A DNA stretch of 64,000 nt. Origin: Tubulanus polymorphus. Lineage: Eukaryota > Nemertea > Palaeonemertea > Tubulaniformes > Tubulanidae. Of the stretch, positions 43,594 through 56,111 are shown piece after piece. Each line of letters starts with the position of its first letter. Positions within the stretch are counted from its first letter, which is position 1. The position numbers and the translations under genes are program-made. The stretch covers positions 16,606,485 to 16,670,484 of the forward strand of contig NC_134027.1 of NCBI RefSeq assembly GCF_964204645.1, given 5' to 3'. Under the pieces are notes generated by a model that worked only from the letters and a program-made list of their open reading frames with translations, was not told where the DNA came from and ran no database searches.

Positions 43594-43834
43594 TGTAATG
43601 TACAAAAGGGTTAATCCCAGTACAAGGTGAAGGGTTCAGGATAGGTATAACGTGATCTGAAGTCACGTGATGCTTAGCCGCAACAGGATCTGTCTTCTGT
43701 TCCTGGACACCAAGACGATGAGACGTGTCGAATAAACTAGCATATAAAGTACAACCACTTAGTTTCGTGTTATGAGGATTCTGTTCCCCAGCATAAAGGA
43801 TGATCCCCACATTATATGGTGGAGAACCCGGACT
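43594..43834 (+). repeat. LTR1 and primer binding site
   Basis: LTR 43594-43816 (TGTAATGTACAAAAGGG...CCCCACATTATA). It is immediately followed by TGGTGGAGAACCCGG, starting with TGG as a tRNA primer site does. Nearly the same primer-site sequence sits in the unrelated LTR-A element. Confidence 0.78.
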
Positions 43835-44992
43835 TCTTAAGAGTGTTTCGAACACTTTTTATGTAATTATATAGATTCACTTTCGGAAAGTGGTTGACTC
43901 TTGGTGGAAATTGCACAATTGATGGCAAAAAGGAATTGGATTTATAACGTCAACAACCGTCTGACAACAACGTCGTAGTATGTCTATAACCTTTTCTGAC
44001 TTTTCGCGTACCGTACATTCTATGAAACCGCGCGTTAATCGTGACGATTATTAATCATTTCATCCGATTTGATTAATGGCGATATGATGAGATAGATGAA
44101 ACAGACCTAATTGCGGACATTGACTTAATTCTTTACATTTGGATTCCCGCGCAAGACCCAAAAGGCTTATTCGTGTAACATGCTGTTAGCTATTAACCCA
44201 GTGATTTTTTACGGGCCGGCATCGGATTGATTTTGCCGTTTGTCTGGATTTTGTGCGAACGATTAGACTGTTAATCGGCTTTTGCGCGCTAAGATTTCAC
44301 CCAGACATGAACTTTCAGCTATTAATAAACCAGCTTTTGTAGTTGAAATTGAGTTTAGGAGTCGTGTTTTTGCAGGCTTCGCTAAAGAACCAATCGCAGC
44401 CGCTGGCCAATCACCGTTTGGCAAGTACCCTAACGTCATCCTCAGGTCGGGGATACCGAATATTCCCAGAATGCACCGCTAATTGGAAAACCAGGAAAGA
44501 TAGACTTTCTTTCTTCGATCGGTTTACCTTTTGGGCCATAATCGGCTTATCTTTTGTCGGTATACATTATATATTAATGGATGGATGCAGTATCAGCAGA
44601 ACGGCGTTGTTGGTGATAATTGGGGACTATTCATGGAAGATCGACTACTTTGTTTATTAAGTAGTATTCTGCGTACTGAGTTTCGACCAACTCGAACCGT
44701 GAATGATCGTATTCGTATGGGATGGTGAACTAGGCTATATTTAGATGTTTTGGACTTGCGAACCTATTTTCTACTCGAAACCTTTTACTCGATCGAGTGA
44801 ACTGTTGCTGTGTGTTGTACGTATAGCATGAGTACATGGACTAGTTGCATGGAACACGTTTTGCAAGACTCTCACTTGGAAAATTTATTGCGGTAGTGTT
44901 TTTGTACTTTAGGCTAGTTCCTTTTGGTGGTAGGTATAAAAAGAAATAGTGACTGGAAGTAACATGAACATGTCTTCGCTTTCATTCTAGCT

Positions 44993-45985
44993 CAGACCTG
45001 CCAACATTGAATTTTTCAAGATAGTAACATTTTTCAAATTTGCCAGTTTTTTTTAGATTTTGCCAGTGACCCACTAGACTTGATGTGACCTTTGCCAGTA
45101 ACATTTTCAATATGGCCAGTAACGAATTTTCGGATTAAAATCAGAATATAGAATATTAAAACTACTAAAGAAATTAATTCTAAAAAATGCATTTATTATG
45201 AAATTAAACTTGAAACTGCAGTTTCCATAAAATATAAACAATTTTGTGACATCAGATCTTCAGATTTTATAACAGATAGGCCAGGGTTTGTTGTGTTATC
45301 AGTTCTAAAAAAATGTGAAATTTCAGAGAGTTTCGCTTTATCCTTATGTCCTTTTCTTTCACAATGACGTGAAATATCATTTAATCCGCCATGTGAGATC
45401 ACTATATCGACTTGACATATCGTACATCTTGCATGATATTTACTTAATTTCGATGCTATGAAACATGGATATTGTGCGCTGTACGATTTTTTATACTTCT
45501 GTTTCCGATATTTCTTAATCGTACGTTTTCTACTGCCTGTTACCGCAGTATCAGTTTCAGATTCCGACTCCGAAGAAGACGGAGAACCCTCCGAATTTTC
45601 CAGATTTGACAAAACGTCGTGAACTTCATCCGCCATTTGCAACATTCATGACAATTTGAGCGATGAAAATTACTCGTTGAAACCGAAAATTCGCTAGACT
45701 GGTTCCCGGCTGTAAGGAAACTTCGTGACAATTACTCAAATAAAAACCAAATTTCCCCGTAATAAATGTTAATAAACCATTAAAATACCGATTATGTACT
45801 GCAAAATTACCTTTATTGACATAATATAAGGAGATTTTTATTGAGGCCGTATTTATTTGCTCATTCGCGTAACATCGGAACGATATCGGAAAAAAGCGTA
45901 TTCCATTGCCTGTGCCAGTAACGCCGTATTACCGCGGGTAGCACCGGAACGGAATACGGCAAAAACGTAACGGTTGGCAGGTGTG
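44993..45985 (-). mobile_element. TIR element X, copy 2 (6-bp target duplication)
   Basis: Same termini as 37325-38301. CTAGCT is duplicated at 44987-44992 and 45986-45991. The minus-strand frame (45645-45196, 149 codons) reads through the acidic tract into a finger, CTICQVDIVISHGGLNDISR, followed by HCERKGHKD. This BED-like zinc finger type is common at the N-terminus of DNA transposases. No catalytic domain follows, so the parent element is elsewhere. It is very similar to copy 1 outside the finger, so both moved recently. It lies in the leader of the gypsy element. Confidence 0.88.
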
Positions 45986-46148
45986 CTAGCTTCATATCAG
46001 CAACTGAACATTGGCATGCCCCACGAATCCATCAGTGGTTCTGGGTTTGTGAATTTTATTTTTACACCATTTTTTACGGTTTAGTTCCTTGCAGTGCAGA
46101 GCCTTCACTTTTTGTTTTCTATTTCAATTAGTAGTACTTTATTTCAGG

Positions 46149-46806
46149 ATGCCTCCCAAGGAAGCAAATAAAAAACTTCATCTTATGGATTTCTTGCCAA
46201 CCTCAAAATTTCATGGGCAAGCATCCACGTACGAAATTGAGTTAGCTCAATGGCTGAGTTTTTATGATTATTTAGAGGCTCACGAATTGATAAAAGCTGA
46301 TGTTCCAATATCTACTATATTACAGCGATTTAAGTTAACACTTTCAGGTGAAGCTAGACTGTGGATTGAGAGAAAAACCTTCACGGACACGGATAATCTA
46401 AAAAACAACGTTTATCAACAGGTTTTCCCCCAACCACTCTAATTTAGCGCTAGTAGGCCAATTTCAAGGAATCTCATATGATAAGGGAGATAACGTCATG
46501 CAACACCTAGAACGAATAACGCGAGCGGCAGAGAAGATAGAGTACTCAGAGACTCAAATTAAGCATAGATTTTTACAGTCCCTCTCGAACGATTGCCGGA
46601 CTGCTGTAGTCATGGCTACAGATGGAAACGCAAGTTCAAGGCAACTTGCAGAAGCAGCTCAAGGCTATCTAGACTGTCATACGGACAAGTCTGTTACTTT
46701 TGGTTATAGGATATCTCAGGCTAGTGCAACAGCAGGAACAATACAACACTCCTATGTTCCAACAAAGTTACTTCACACCACAACGATCAACAAGTCAAAG
46801 CTATAA
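46149..46806 (+). pseudogene. gypsy gag remnant
   Basis: ATG at 46149. HLMDFLPTSKFHGQASTYEIE and FKLTLSGEARLWIE resemble the Ty3/gypsy gag 'F-x-G' and 'L-x-G-x-A-x-x-W' blocks. A stop near 46440 is followed by another frame (NVMQHLERITRAAEKIEYSE...FLQSLSNDCRTAV). No CCHC knuckle was seen before the protease. Confidence 0.7.
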
Positions 46807-46953
46807 CACTAACAATCAGGATTTTTAGGTGAGGGTAGGTCAAGACCGGCAAATGATTTACCCCCATCTTCCCAATTTTTAGGTGAAGAGCCCGTTGACC
46901 TTCAATTATCATCGAAGAATTATGCTAAAGGATACCCGCCAGATCTTAAAAGT

Positions 46954-47340
46954 TTGTTATTATTATTTGATTCGGGTGCATCCCGTACTTTTATTTCATT
47001 GTCATGTATTAGAAATTCCAAATACCTTTCATCGCTTGAACAATTTGTGATTGAACCTTTACATTTCAGAATAGGAAATGGTCAATTTTTGTTTGCCAAC
47101 AAGGCTATCACACTTAGAATTACCATTCAGGGTCACAAAGTAGAACTTTATGCGGTCATTTGTGAAAATCTTACGGGACCAGATGTACTAATAGGTTCCT
47201 CTGCGATGAAGGAACTAGGTGGAACTCTAGATTTCTGGACAGACAAGTTTACCCTGACAACAAAGAAAACTGTGGTTCACCATACGTCAAGATGTTATTG
47301 TACAACCAGGCACTACAAGAACACTATCATTAAAATCTAA
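46954..47340 (+). pseudogene. gypsy aspartic protease remnant
   Basis: LLFDSGASRTFIS holds the DSG active-site triad of retroelement proteases, followed by GPDVLIGSSAMKELGG, the conserved C-terminal 'D-x-LIG' block. The frame ends at the 1.7 kb insertion that splits pol here. Confidence 0.8.
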
Positions 47341-47345
47341 GGTAC

Positions 47346-49034
47346 CTAAGGTACCTATCTAAGGTAAAAAATCTAACGAAATTTTCCAACCAAATAAACA
47401 ACTGGGACAATCCCTATATGAAAAAAAAACAAGAGGCCCATGGGCCTTGAAGCATTGGTAGATTATACTGTGGTATTAAGTGGTTATAATGTTTTACATC
47501 TGCTGGCAAATCTTCTATGACGATGTTGATTGGGAGGAGCACAGACTTAAAGGTCTATTCGTCTAGTACGATTTTATTCCTGAAAATGAATTTATTTTAT
47601 GCCGAACGATTTAGCCTAGGCTATTTGTACTGTTAAACCTCATAAATGCGATTCTGTTGAAAAGACGAAACTAGTTTATTCTGATGTTTTCCATCATGTC
47701 CCAGCTAAGATATTTATATTAATCAAGATTTGGATACAAAAACCCATTTTTACGCATGAACTGTTAGGCCCCACCGAATAATGAAAACAAAAACAGAACG
47801 ATTTTTTCTGAATGCAATTGCAAGACCCTCTGATCTTAGAGCCCCAAGCTCTGATGCATGTACGCATGCAAAACGTCGCAGAGCGATGCCGGCGTTGGTG
47901 TCACTGAGGCCAGCTGATGATCGTTTGTTTGTCTTTTTGTTTGTTTGGCTTTTCGTACATCGTTTGGATCTTGGTTTCCCAAGACCATTCCTATTGGATT
48001 GTTCATTTAACCTCACGACGGTACGGCCTTTGAAGTGTTGCCCGCACACTGTTTGCAGCCAGCAGGACTAAACCCACTTGTAACTCAGCATTGATAGTGG
48101 ATTCAACAGCATCACGCCTTATCTCACTGAGCTACCGAGGCCGCTCGATTCAATTAAAAAAAAATACAGCAGCAGCAAATAACCATCGCAATATTGCAAT
48201 TTACGACAAACAACGCGTAAATTCAATGACTGTTGTTTAACGCATGGAAAAGTGCGAGTGCGTAAGAGGGTGCTACCACCTTATGAGAGCCCAGCAGGCA
48301 GGTAGGGTGTCCTAAAAAGAAAACTTATATTAGAATATAGCCGAATCGAATTTTACAATGTCAGTCAACTGATTGATAATATAACATGGTTGTTCTCGGC
48401 GTACTTAACAATGATATTTTCCTCCGAAAAACAATGCTGGTAAAATTGATCATGATGGTAGCCTACCGATTACCGTTTGTGTCATCATGAAACGGTTTTA
48501 ACTTTAGTAAAGGCGTTCCCGCACGATCACATACGGGTTTCAGTCACGAGTAGGCTGCCGTTCCACTGCTCTAGAAATACGTATTCTGACGCTGAGAATT
48601 AATTCCAAATAATCCCATGGATACTGATAGTTGGAATAACAGTGATATCCAAACACTGTGATATTTATAAACCGAAGGTACATAATTTTATGTTTTTCTA
48701 TTCAGAAGAGGCTGTTCCCCATTCTTTACTGCCAATGTCAATGCGGACATATCGCTACGCGATTGTCTAACCCGCTCTCATCTACCAGATAATGAACGAG
48801 AAAAATGCGATCGAATAACTTTTTGGACCATTAAATCTGGCGACGCTATGTTGTGGGGAATAATTGTAACATTTTTTTTGGGTCATTTTTAGCTGTTTCT
48901 AATGTTTTACGTGAACGGAGTGACAATTTGAAGTTACTATGAAAATGAGAAGAGTCAGCGCTATTTTTTCGTACTACTATTTTCGATCCATTTTACTAGC
49001 ATTGGCATGATGTCATAGACGTCAACCAATGCTA
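47346..49034. mobile_element. 1.7 kb insertion in gypsy pol, with SINE-like segment
   Basis: Flanked by AAAATCTAAGGTAC at 47332-47345 and 49035-49048, a 14-bp duplication; removing it rejoins the pol linker. The interior has AGCATTGGTAGA at about 47449 and its near-inverse ACCAATGCT at the right end. On the minus strand 48146-48062 begins CCTCGGTAGCTCAGTGAGAT (A-box-like) and later has GGGTTTAGTCCTGC (weak B box), so a tRNA-derived SINE may be included. No protein frame was recognised. Confidence 0.6.
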
Positions 49035-49089
49035 AAAATCTAAGGTACTAAAACCACTAAAGAATTCTGTAGTTCTTTTACAGCCAATT

Positions 49090-50820
49090 TTGTATATGCA
49101 GAAGTACTTACCTTCATCGATATGTGTTCAATTGAGCAAAGGTTCATGTGATATCCAGATTACTAATGTGAATTCTACACCTCTACGCTTATCATGTAAT
49201 AAACCTCTTTTCTTTTCAGACCTAGGTGATTTCGTTCACACCATTGAACAGATTCCAGGATCACTCTTTCAGGCAGATACTACGTCTGAGACTGTAGGAG
49301 ATAACCTTAAGAAGTATCCTCACTTGGACCCATCGGACCCACTAGCTAGCAAAACACCAGAGCAGATTATTAGGGATTCAATTGATTTATCTTCTGTTTT
49401 ACAGCCAGAAGAAAAGAATGACATTTATGATTTACTCCTTAAAACGACGGGACGCTTTCAGTTTATACAGTGAAATAGGAGTGTCCAGATTTTGAGATTG
49501 ATATAAGGCTAAATAATACTATACCATTCTATATACGGCCCTACCCGGTATCGGAGGATGATAAGAAGTATATTGACAAGGAGTTCCAGAAGTTAGAGAA
49601 ACTAGGTGTCTTAAAGAAGGGATGCAGTCCATACTGTAGCCCCTGTTTCTTAATCAAAAAACCTAACACCAACGAATTACGATGTGTTACAGATTTCAGG
49701 CATCATAATTCACATATACTAACCTCACAACAAAACTACTTATCTTTACAGGATGTATTATCCAGACTAGGTTCATCAGAAACCAATGTGATTAGTGTCA
49801 TTGACATGAAAAGCGCTTTTCATACTTTATCTATTTCTCCAAGGTCACAGAGATATTGCGGAATATTACCATATAGTGGAGGTACCATGTATCGGTATAG
49901 GAGATTACCACAAGGTTTATCATGTTCTCCAGCTCAATGGCAACAGAAAATCAATGAGATTTTAGCTGATATTCTAAATAAGGATTCCTTTTGTATCGCA
50001 ATTCATGATCATATCATTATTTTCAGCAAAACAACTAAAGAATACAAGTAACATCTCAAAAAGGTTTTATCAGTATTAGAGAAGTACAAGTTGAAGGTGA
50101 CCCCTCGTAAATGCAAGTTATTGAGAAATTGTGTTACATTTTTAGGTCATATTATTAGAATTACAGCTGAGGGTATTGTACAAGTAGAAGCTATGGGAGA
50201 CAAACGACAAGCTATACGTAATATGAAAATACGCGATTCACCCAAGTTGTGCGCAGGTTCATAGGTGCAGTTAATTATTTATCATCTTATTTGCCACGTC
50301 TGCAACCTCTACTCAAACCTTTATATGCTCTCACCAAGAAAAACAAACCATTCGTATGGACTGATGAACATCTTCATAATTTTCAGGAAGTCAAGAAATT
50401 GTTGATAAACCCACCTGTGTTATGCGCGCCGCAAGGTAATGGCAAATTCTATTTGTATTCTGACACTTCTAGGCAGATGAGGGGTGCAGCACTTTACCAA
50501 GAAATCAAGGGAGAAGAACGACTCATAGCCTAGCATTCAAAGACCTTACCAGCTGCAGCTAAATCCTATTCTGTTAGTGAGTTAGAACTCTTTGGATTAT
50601 GGATTAACGTTACTGCTTTCAAACATGTATTACAGGATCGTAAATTTCATTGCTTTGTAGACCACTCGTCACTCGTTCAGATTTATGCCTCCAAGTCTCG
50701 ACCTCCGACACTGAGGATTCAGAAATAAGTTGAGAGATTGTCTTATTAGTCATTTGATATTTCATATTGCAAGGGTGCGGATTTAGTCATCGCTGATTTT
50801 CTTAGCAGATCACCAAGGAA
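49090..50820 (+). pseudogene. gypsy RT and RNase H remnant
   Basis: A linker frame (49090-49473) ends at a stop. RT follows with EFQKLEKLGVLKKGCSPYCS, RCVTDFRHHNS, VIDMKSAFHTL, RRLPQGLSCSPAQWQ, and the active site as IHDHIIIF in place of Y-x-DD, so one catalytic Asp is His. After more stops come VRRFIGAVNYLSSYLPRLQP and an RNase H-like start (LYSDTSRQMRGAALYQ, about 50455-50505). The remaining RNase H is frameshifted. The element is clearly non-functional. Confidence 0.87.
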
Positions 50821-51040
50821 TGATGACAGAGAGTTTGATAAAATCAAACCAATAGCCTTCTTCGCACAAGGCACAGATAATGCATATCCTGTTGCTAGCT
50901 AAGTATAAAGGCCAATCACCAGACGCCATGCAAAACAGATGAGTATTAACATAAAGCCTTTGTTTCCAGACAAATCAGTCCCGAGTCAACAGCAAGAAGT
51001 CGACTGTACAACACCTTCCAACAGTGAACCGACTGATAAC

Positions 51041-52126
51041 AAGGCAAATCGATACTACGTATCTATGTCCCCCGCGATAGCCAGTAGGGAATGAACGACC
51101 CCTGAAGACACTGATCTTTGGTATAGAAAAATTATGAGTGTATCCAGGGATAACCATACTATGAAATATCATTTTCCTGCTATGAATGGTTATTTAAGAA
51201 TTGAGTTTACAGGGTTTTAGGCAAAAGACGTCTACCAACCTTGAACTTTGACCCAAGAAATCCAAAATCACTAATGCACATCCTCTCCCCAGGGGTAATC
51301 ATACTATGAAATAGCATTGTTCTGTTATCAATGGTTCTTCTTGAATCGTATTTACAAGGTTTCATATAAATGTGACCTTGACCTTTTTCCCCAAAATCAA
51401 TAGGGCACATCCTCTCCCTAAGGGTAATCATGCGATGTAATATCATTGTATTGTATCAACAGTTCTTTCTGAATCACATTTATGACACAAGGTTTCACAT
51501 GAATGACCTGAAGTGACCTTGACCTTAGATCCTTGGAGCCCACAATCAATAGGGCACATCATCTCCCTAGGGGTAATCATACTGCGTAATATCATGGTCC
51601 TGCTATCAACGGTTCTTCTTGAATGACGTTCACAAGGTTTCACATGAATGACCTGTAGTGACCTTGACCTTTGGTCCTTGGACCCCAAAATCAATAGGCC
51701 ACATCCTCTCCCTAGGGGTAATCATACTACGTAATATCATGGTCCTGCTACCGACGGTTCTTCTTGAATCACGTTCACAAAGTTTACATAAATGACCTGT
51801 AGTGACCTTGACCTTTGATCCTTGGACCCCAGAATCAATAGGGCACATACCTAGAGGTAATCATACTACGTAATACCATGGTCCTGCTATCAACGGTTCG
51901 TCTTGAATGACGTTCACAAGCTTTCACATGAATGACCTGTAGTGACCTTGACCTTTGGTCCTTGGACCCCAAAATCAATAGGGCACATCCTCTCCCTAGG
52001 GGTTATCATACTGTGTAATATCATAGTCCTGTGACCAATGGTTCTTCTTGAATCACGTTCACAAGCTCATGCCGACGGACGGATGCGGATACGAAGTACC
52101 CCGCTCGCGGCCTACGCGGGGGACAA
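51041..52126. repeat. Tandem-array element T2, copy 2
   Basis: Starts AAGGCAAATCGATACTACG and ends GCGGCCTACGCGGGGGAC. Core units have spacings of about 140-149 bp. The last bases form a hairpin (CCCCGC...GCGGGG), and GTCCCCCGCG near the start is the inverse of the end. It sits inside the gypsy pol region between RNase H and integrase, so it inserted later than the gypsy. Confidence 0.82.
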
Positions 52127-52129
52127 CAA

Positions 52130-53983
52130 TGATCGAACGACATTCACTCAAGAAAAAGGAGACAGTTTTAGTACGAAAGTATCAACATGCATCTCAGGTG
52201 TTAACAAATCCAAATTTACTTCAGGTGATATCAGCAATAACAAACCTCCTGTAATCCATCTAGCGAAACAATGGACTACATGTGAAGATCCTACATTGGT
52301 CGACAAAATACTCAGCAATCCAATGCAATGTGAAAAATCAATTCAAGAAGTCCCACAATACCTCAATAAACCAGTACCATTAATTTCTAAAATGTCAGAC
52401 TTGGAAACCAAACACATACCGAACCAGGCGGAAGTCAATTAAGTGCTGAGGATAATAGAACGCAAAGTGATTAGAGACTATAACTTACCTTACGATGCTC
52501 AACAATTTAAGTTAGCCCAACAAAGTGATCCTCAGATCAAATCCATTTATGATCCCTTAGCTCACAACATATCTCCATCTGACAGGAAAGCAGCTAGAAT
52601 CATGAAGCTGTAGGCTGAACAGTACATACTCTGTAACCATATTCTTTTCAGGTTGTTATTCCTTAAATCAGGTGATTTTTGTTTACAGCTTGTCATTCCA
52701 GAGAAGTTTATTGATTCACTAATTGGCAGAAACAATGATGCAGTAATTAGCAGTCACCAAGGCTGCATTAGAACATTCTTGACTATACGAAAATTATTCT
52801 ATTTCCCTAATATGTTCTAACGAATTGCATCTTACTTGCAGTCATGCAGGAAATGTCAAGAGCACAAGGATAAGACAGATAAACTTCGTGCTTACCACGA
52901 GAGGATACCTGATATGTATTTACCATTCCATGCTGTTTCTCTAGACTTCAAGCAGATGGTAAAATCCAAAGCGGGATACCAATGGCTTATGGTTACATCT
53001 TGCGCTATAACTAGGTACACTATTTGCGTCCCACTAAAGACTGTGGATGCACCTGTTGTTGCAGGAGCTTTGATTCAACGTATATTGTGTAATTATAGAA
53101 TTCCAGAGGTTATTGTGCATGATCAACAATCATCATTAGTAGGAAAATTAATGGAAATAGTATGTACAGCCTTAGGTATCAGTCAAAAGACAATTTCAGT
53201 TGAAAATAATGGCTTTTTACAGGTTGAACGACAGATTAAATCAATTGGTAACCTGATTAAAGTTGATTTGGATCAATAAGGTGATGATTGGGTGGGATAC
53301 AGTAGTACAGCCCAATACGCATACAACACGTTTAGTTCCAACCAACTTGGTGGATATTCATCGTATTTCCTATTATTTTACAGGGAACCAACTAATGTCA
53401 GTGGTCTGAAATTTGAACCCATATTAGGTCTGACTAGAAAGCAGAAAGAATATGTAGATCAGCTGAAGTCAAAATTTGCCAATGTATCAAAGTTTATGCT
53501 TGACTTACAGAGGGAGCAGCAAGTTACACAAAGTGAGAAGATTTAAGAGAAGTTAACCAAATTCCCTATCTTTGAAAAGGGACAACTCGTGTACCAAGTA
53601 AACCAAGTAGCTCTTCTGTTACAGCTAACTCTAAGAAATTCACGGCTAAATTTATAGGACCCTTCGTAATTCAAGATATATTAGATCCTACCCATGTGAT
53701 ATTATGTGATCTTAGGGGCAGGATACTCAGAGATGTGTTTAATGTCAACCGCATGAAACCAGCATTCATTCGCAGTAACAGTGGACAGAACCTAACCAAC
53801 TTGCAAAAGCTGAAACAGGCTCTCAACCAAAACAAATCTCAAGAAGAATGCAATTTAACTGCTGATTTTCAATTTGATTTCATGGATGAGAATGATGACG
53901 TAGTACCCACTGGAGATGATGAGTTCGTTTACAGGGCCATTTCAGTCCCCAGACATAGAGTCTTGTTACTCAAATATTACTAA
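52130..53983 (+). pseudogene. gypsy integrase remnant and 3' pol end
   Basis: An HHCC finger is visible as SHQGCIRTFLTIRKLFYFPN plus SCRKCQEHKDK (52750-52860), with a stop between them. The core has SLDFKQM (first Asp), PEVIVHDQQSSL (second Asp) and ENNGFLQVERQIKSI (Asn...Glu region). More stops follow at 53280 and 53546. The end has a 'F-x-GPFVIQDILDPTHVI' stretch typical of the C-terminal integrase domain (about 53650-53700). A further short frame to 54329 is of unknown function. Confidence 0.82.
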
Positions 53984-54531
53984 TAATAATGGCATAGCCT
54001 CTCCCAAAATCTTAGCTGATGTTCAACAGAGTCGACTACTACAGAAAATTCAAGAAGCTCTCAGACCAGATGCTGAGTATGTAATAGAGAGAGCCAAGCT
54101 TCGGGCAGGGCAATTGAAGATTTTACTGTCAGTTATGGTCAATCAAAAGAAATTTAGCTTCTGGTTTGACCCGACAACAGATGTGAATTGTGTGTACATC
54201 GTTCAGAAGGTACTGGACAATCCTAAGATTAGGAAAGTGGGTTCATTGAGTAAATGGCAGAAACAATTATATTTAATGATTCTTAATTGTATTATTATAT
54301 TCTTGTATGATAGTTTGATATGTGTATGATAAACATGGATAATGACCTTTTATTTTTTTAACTGAGGCCAGAATTTGACTGCTCAGTGTCAAACCATTTA
54401 AATAATGTACGTAGAATGTATGACAAAGTGAATATGCACCTCGTGTATAACGCTCAGAGGAGAGTATTATTTAGTTTCTAGTTTTAATAATCTTTTCAAG
54501 ATGACAGGTGACCACATGACTTGTTTTTCAG

Positions 54532-54658
54532 TGCTAGTGGTATAATCAAGCATGTACCGACAACCCAGTATCTAGTGGAAGCTGCACTACAAGCAAACGT
54601 TTTAGCTTTTTCAACAAATGGTGTGATGGTGACAGTTCCAGTATCTGTTGTATCTTAC
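54532..54658 (+). CDS. Orphan exon-like segment, unknown
   Basis: A strong acceptor (TTGTTTTTCAG) at 54521-54531 and donor TAC|GTAAGT at 54659 bound 127 bp with one open frame, beginning ASGIIKHVPTTQYLVEAALQ and ending TVPVSVVSY. It lies on the plus strand, opposite to HSPA14, between the gypsy pol end and its polypurine tract. It could be a 3' retroelement frame reached by splicing, an exon of a nested host gene, or chance. I do not recognise the sequence. Confidence 0.35.
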
Positions 54659-54864
54659 GTAAGTAGATGTTGTTTTTTTAAACACTTCATATCACTGATG
54701 TTTTCCTATTTCTAACTATTGGTATAAATCAGAGGTCAAAAATGGATCTCACAAGTTTTATAACTATGTTTCGAAGTGGTCTAATGTAAATAACCACAAG
54801 TTTAATCATGTGTTGATAAATTTCAATTGTTGATTAGAAATTTTTCTAAAATAGAAAAAAGGGA

Positions 54865-55090
54865 TTTAATGTAAAAAAAAGGTTAACCCCAGTACAAAGG
54901 TGAAGGGGTCAGGATAAGTGTCACGTGATCTGAAGTCACGTGATGCTTAGCCGCAACACGATCTGTCTTCTGTTCGTGGACCCCAATACGATAAGCCCTG
55001 TCGAATTAACTAGCATATAAAGTACAACCACTAGTAGTTTCGCGTTATGAGGATTTTGATACCCGGCATAAAGGACGATCCCAACTTACA
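54865..55090 (+). repeat. LTR2 of the gypsy element
   Basis: 226 bp, preceded by the purine tract AGAAAAAAGGGA. Ends CCAACTTACA followed by GTATGG instead of a clear primer site. The approximately 200 bp before it are repeated before LTR3 (55873-56054). Confidence 0.8.
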
Positions 55091-56111
55091 GTATGGTTCA
55101 GATGATAAATTCTATCATATAAAGTTCGAATAGTGGGATTTCTTCAATCATATTTCTCCATGCTTACCGCTGCTATTATTATCTACTCAATTAACATTCT
55201 CCGGTTTCCGGTGGCATTTATTCACACCTTGATGGTCTAATATAGAGAGTTCTTGTATAAATATCCTGGTATTATATTTTGTTCTCAATACGCCTGATGA
55301 TGGCTAACAGTTGTTTGCCGAAACGTCGCTCCTCAAATATAATCATTCTGATTTTTCAATCTTGGCTTCGTTATTGTGGGATTTCTCTCGTTATCATCAT
55401 ACACGCATATTGTGTATCTTCTCGTCTTATGACGGTATGGTCTGTCCCATCCTGGCGGTTTGGTTTTAAGTTGCTATTACGTATTATAGATTTGATGGTA
55501 TTTGTTTTTCAAATTCATTTTTCATCTGTACCTATAAGCTGAAGGGTTTTTCATTTCTTTGTATAAACAGTCATGTATTAACAGCCAATTTTCGTTGTAA
55601 GCGTTATTCATGTCCAAAATAAGAAAATAAAGAAGAATAATAACACGTGAAGAAGTCCAGTCTACACGGTCAACTAGTTTATTATATACCACTTCAAGCG
55701 TTCAAGCACTTATTCTACTCTACAACACTTGTACACAGTAATATTGAATTTTTATAAGTTTCAATATTTTAATACAATGTTTTAGAGTGACTGTCAATAT
55801 AACTTAGGTGAAAGTAACTTTTATGTATTAATTTTATGTAGTAATTCGTAATTAGATATTCTTCTTGTAAACACTTCACTGATGTTTTTCTATTAAATTT
55901 CTAACTATTTGTATAAATCAGAGGTCAAAATGGATCTCACAAGTTTTATAATTATGTTTTGAAGTGGTCTAATGTAAACAACCACAAGTTCATTAAATCA
56001 TATGTCATAAATTTCAATTGTCGATTAGAAATTTTTCTAAATAGAGAAAAGGGATGTAATGTACAAAAGGGTTAATCCCAGTACAAGGGTGAAGGGTTCA
56101 GGATAATTATC

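Noticed and set aside
54532-54658. Missing HSPA14 exon, because of a TVPV stretch
   Set aside because: It is on the opposite strand, downstream of the exon it would have to precede, and similarity is limited to a few residues.
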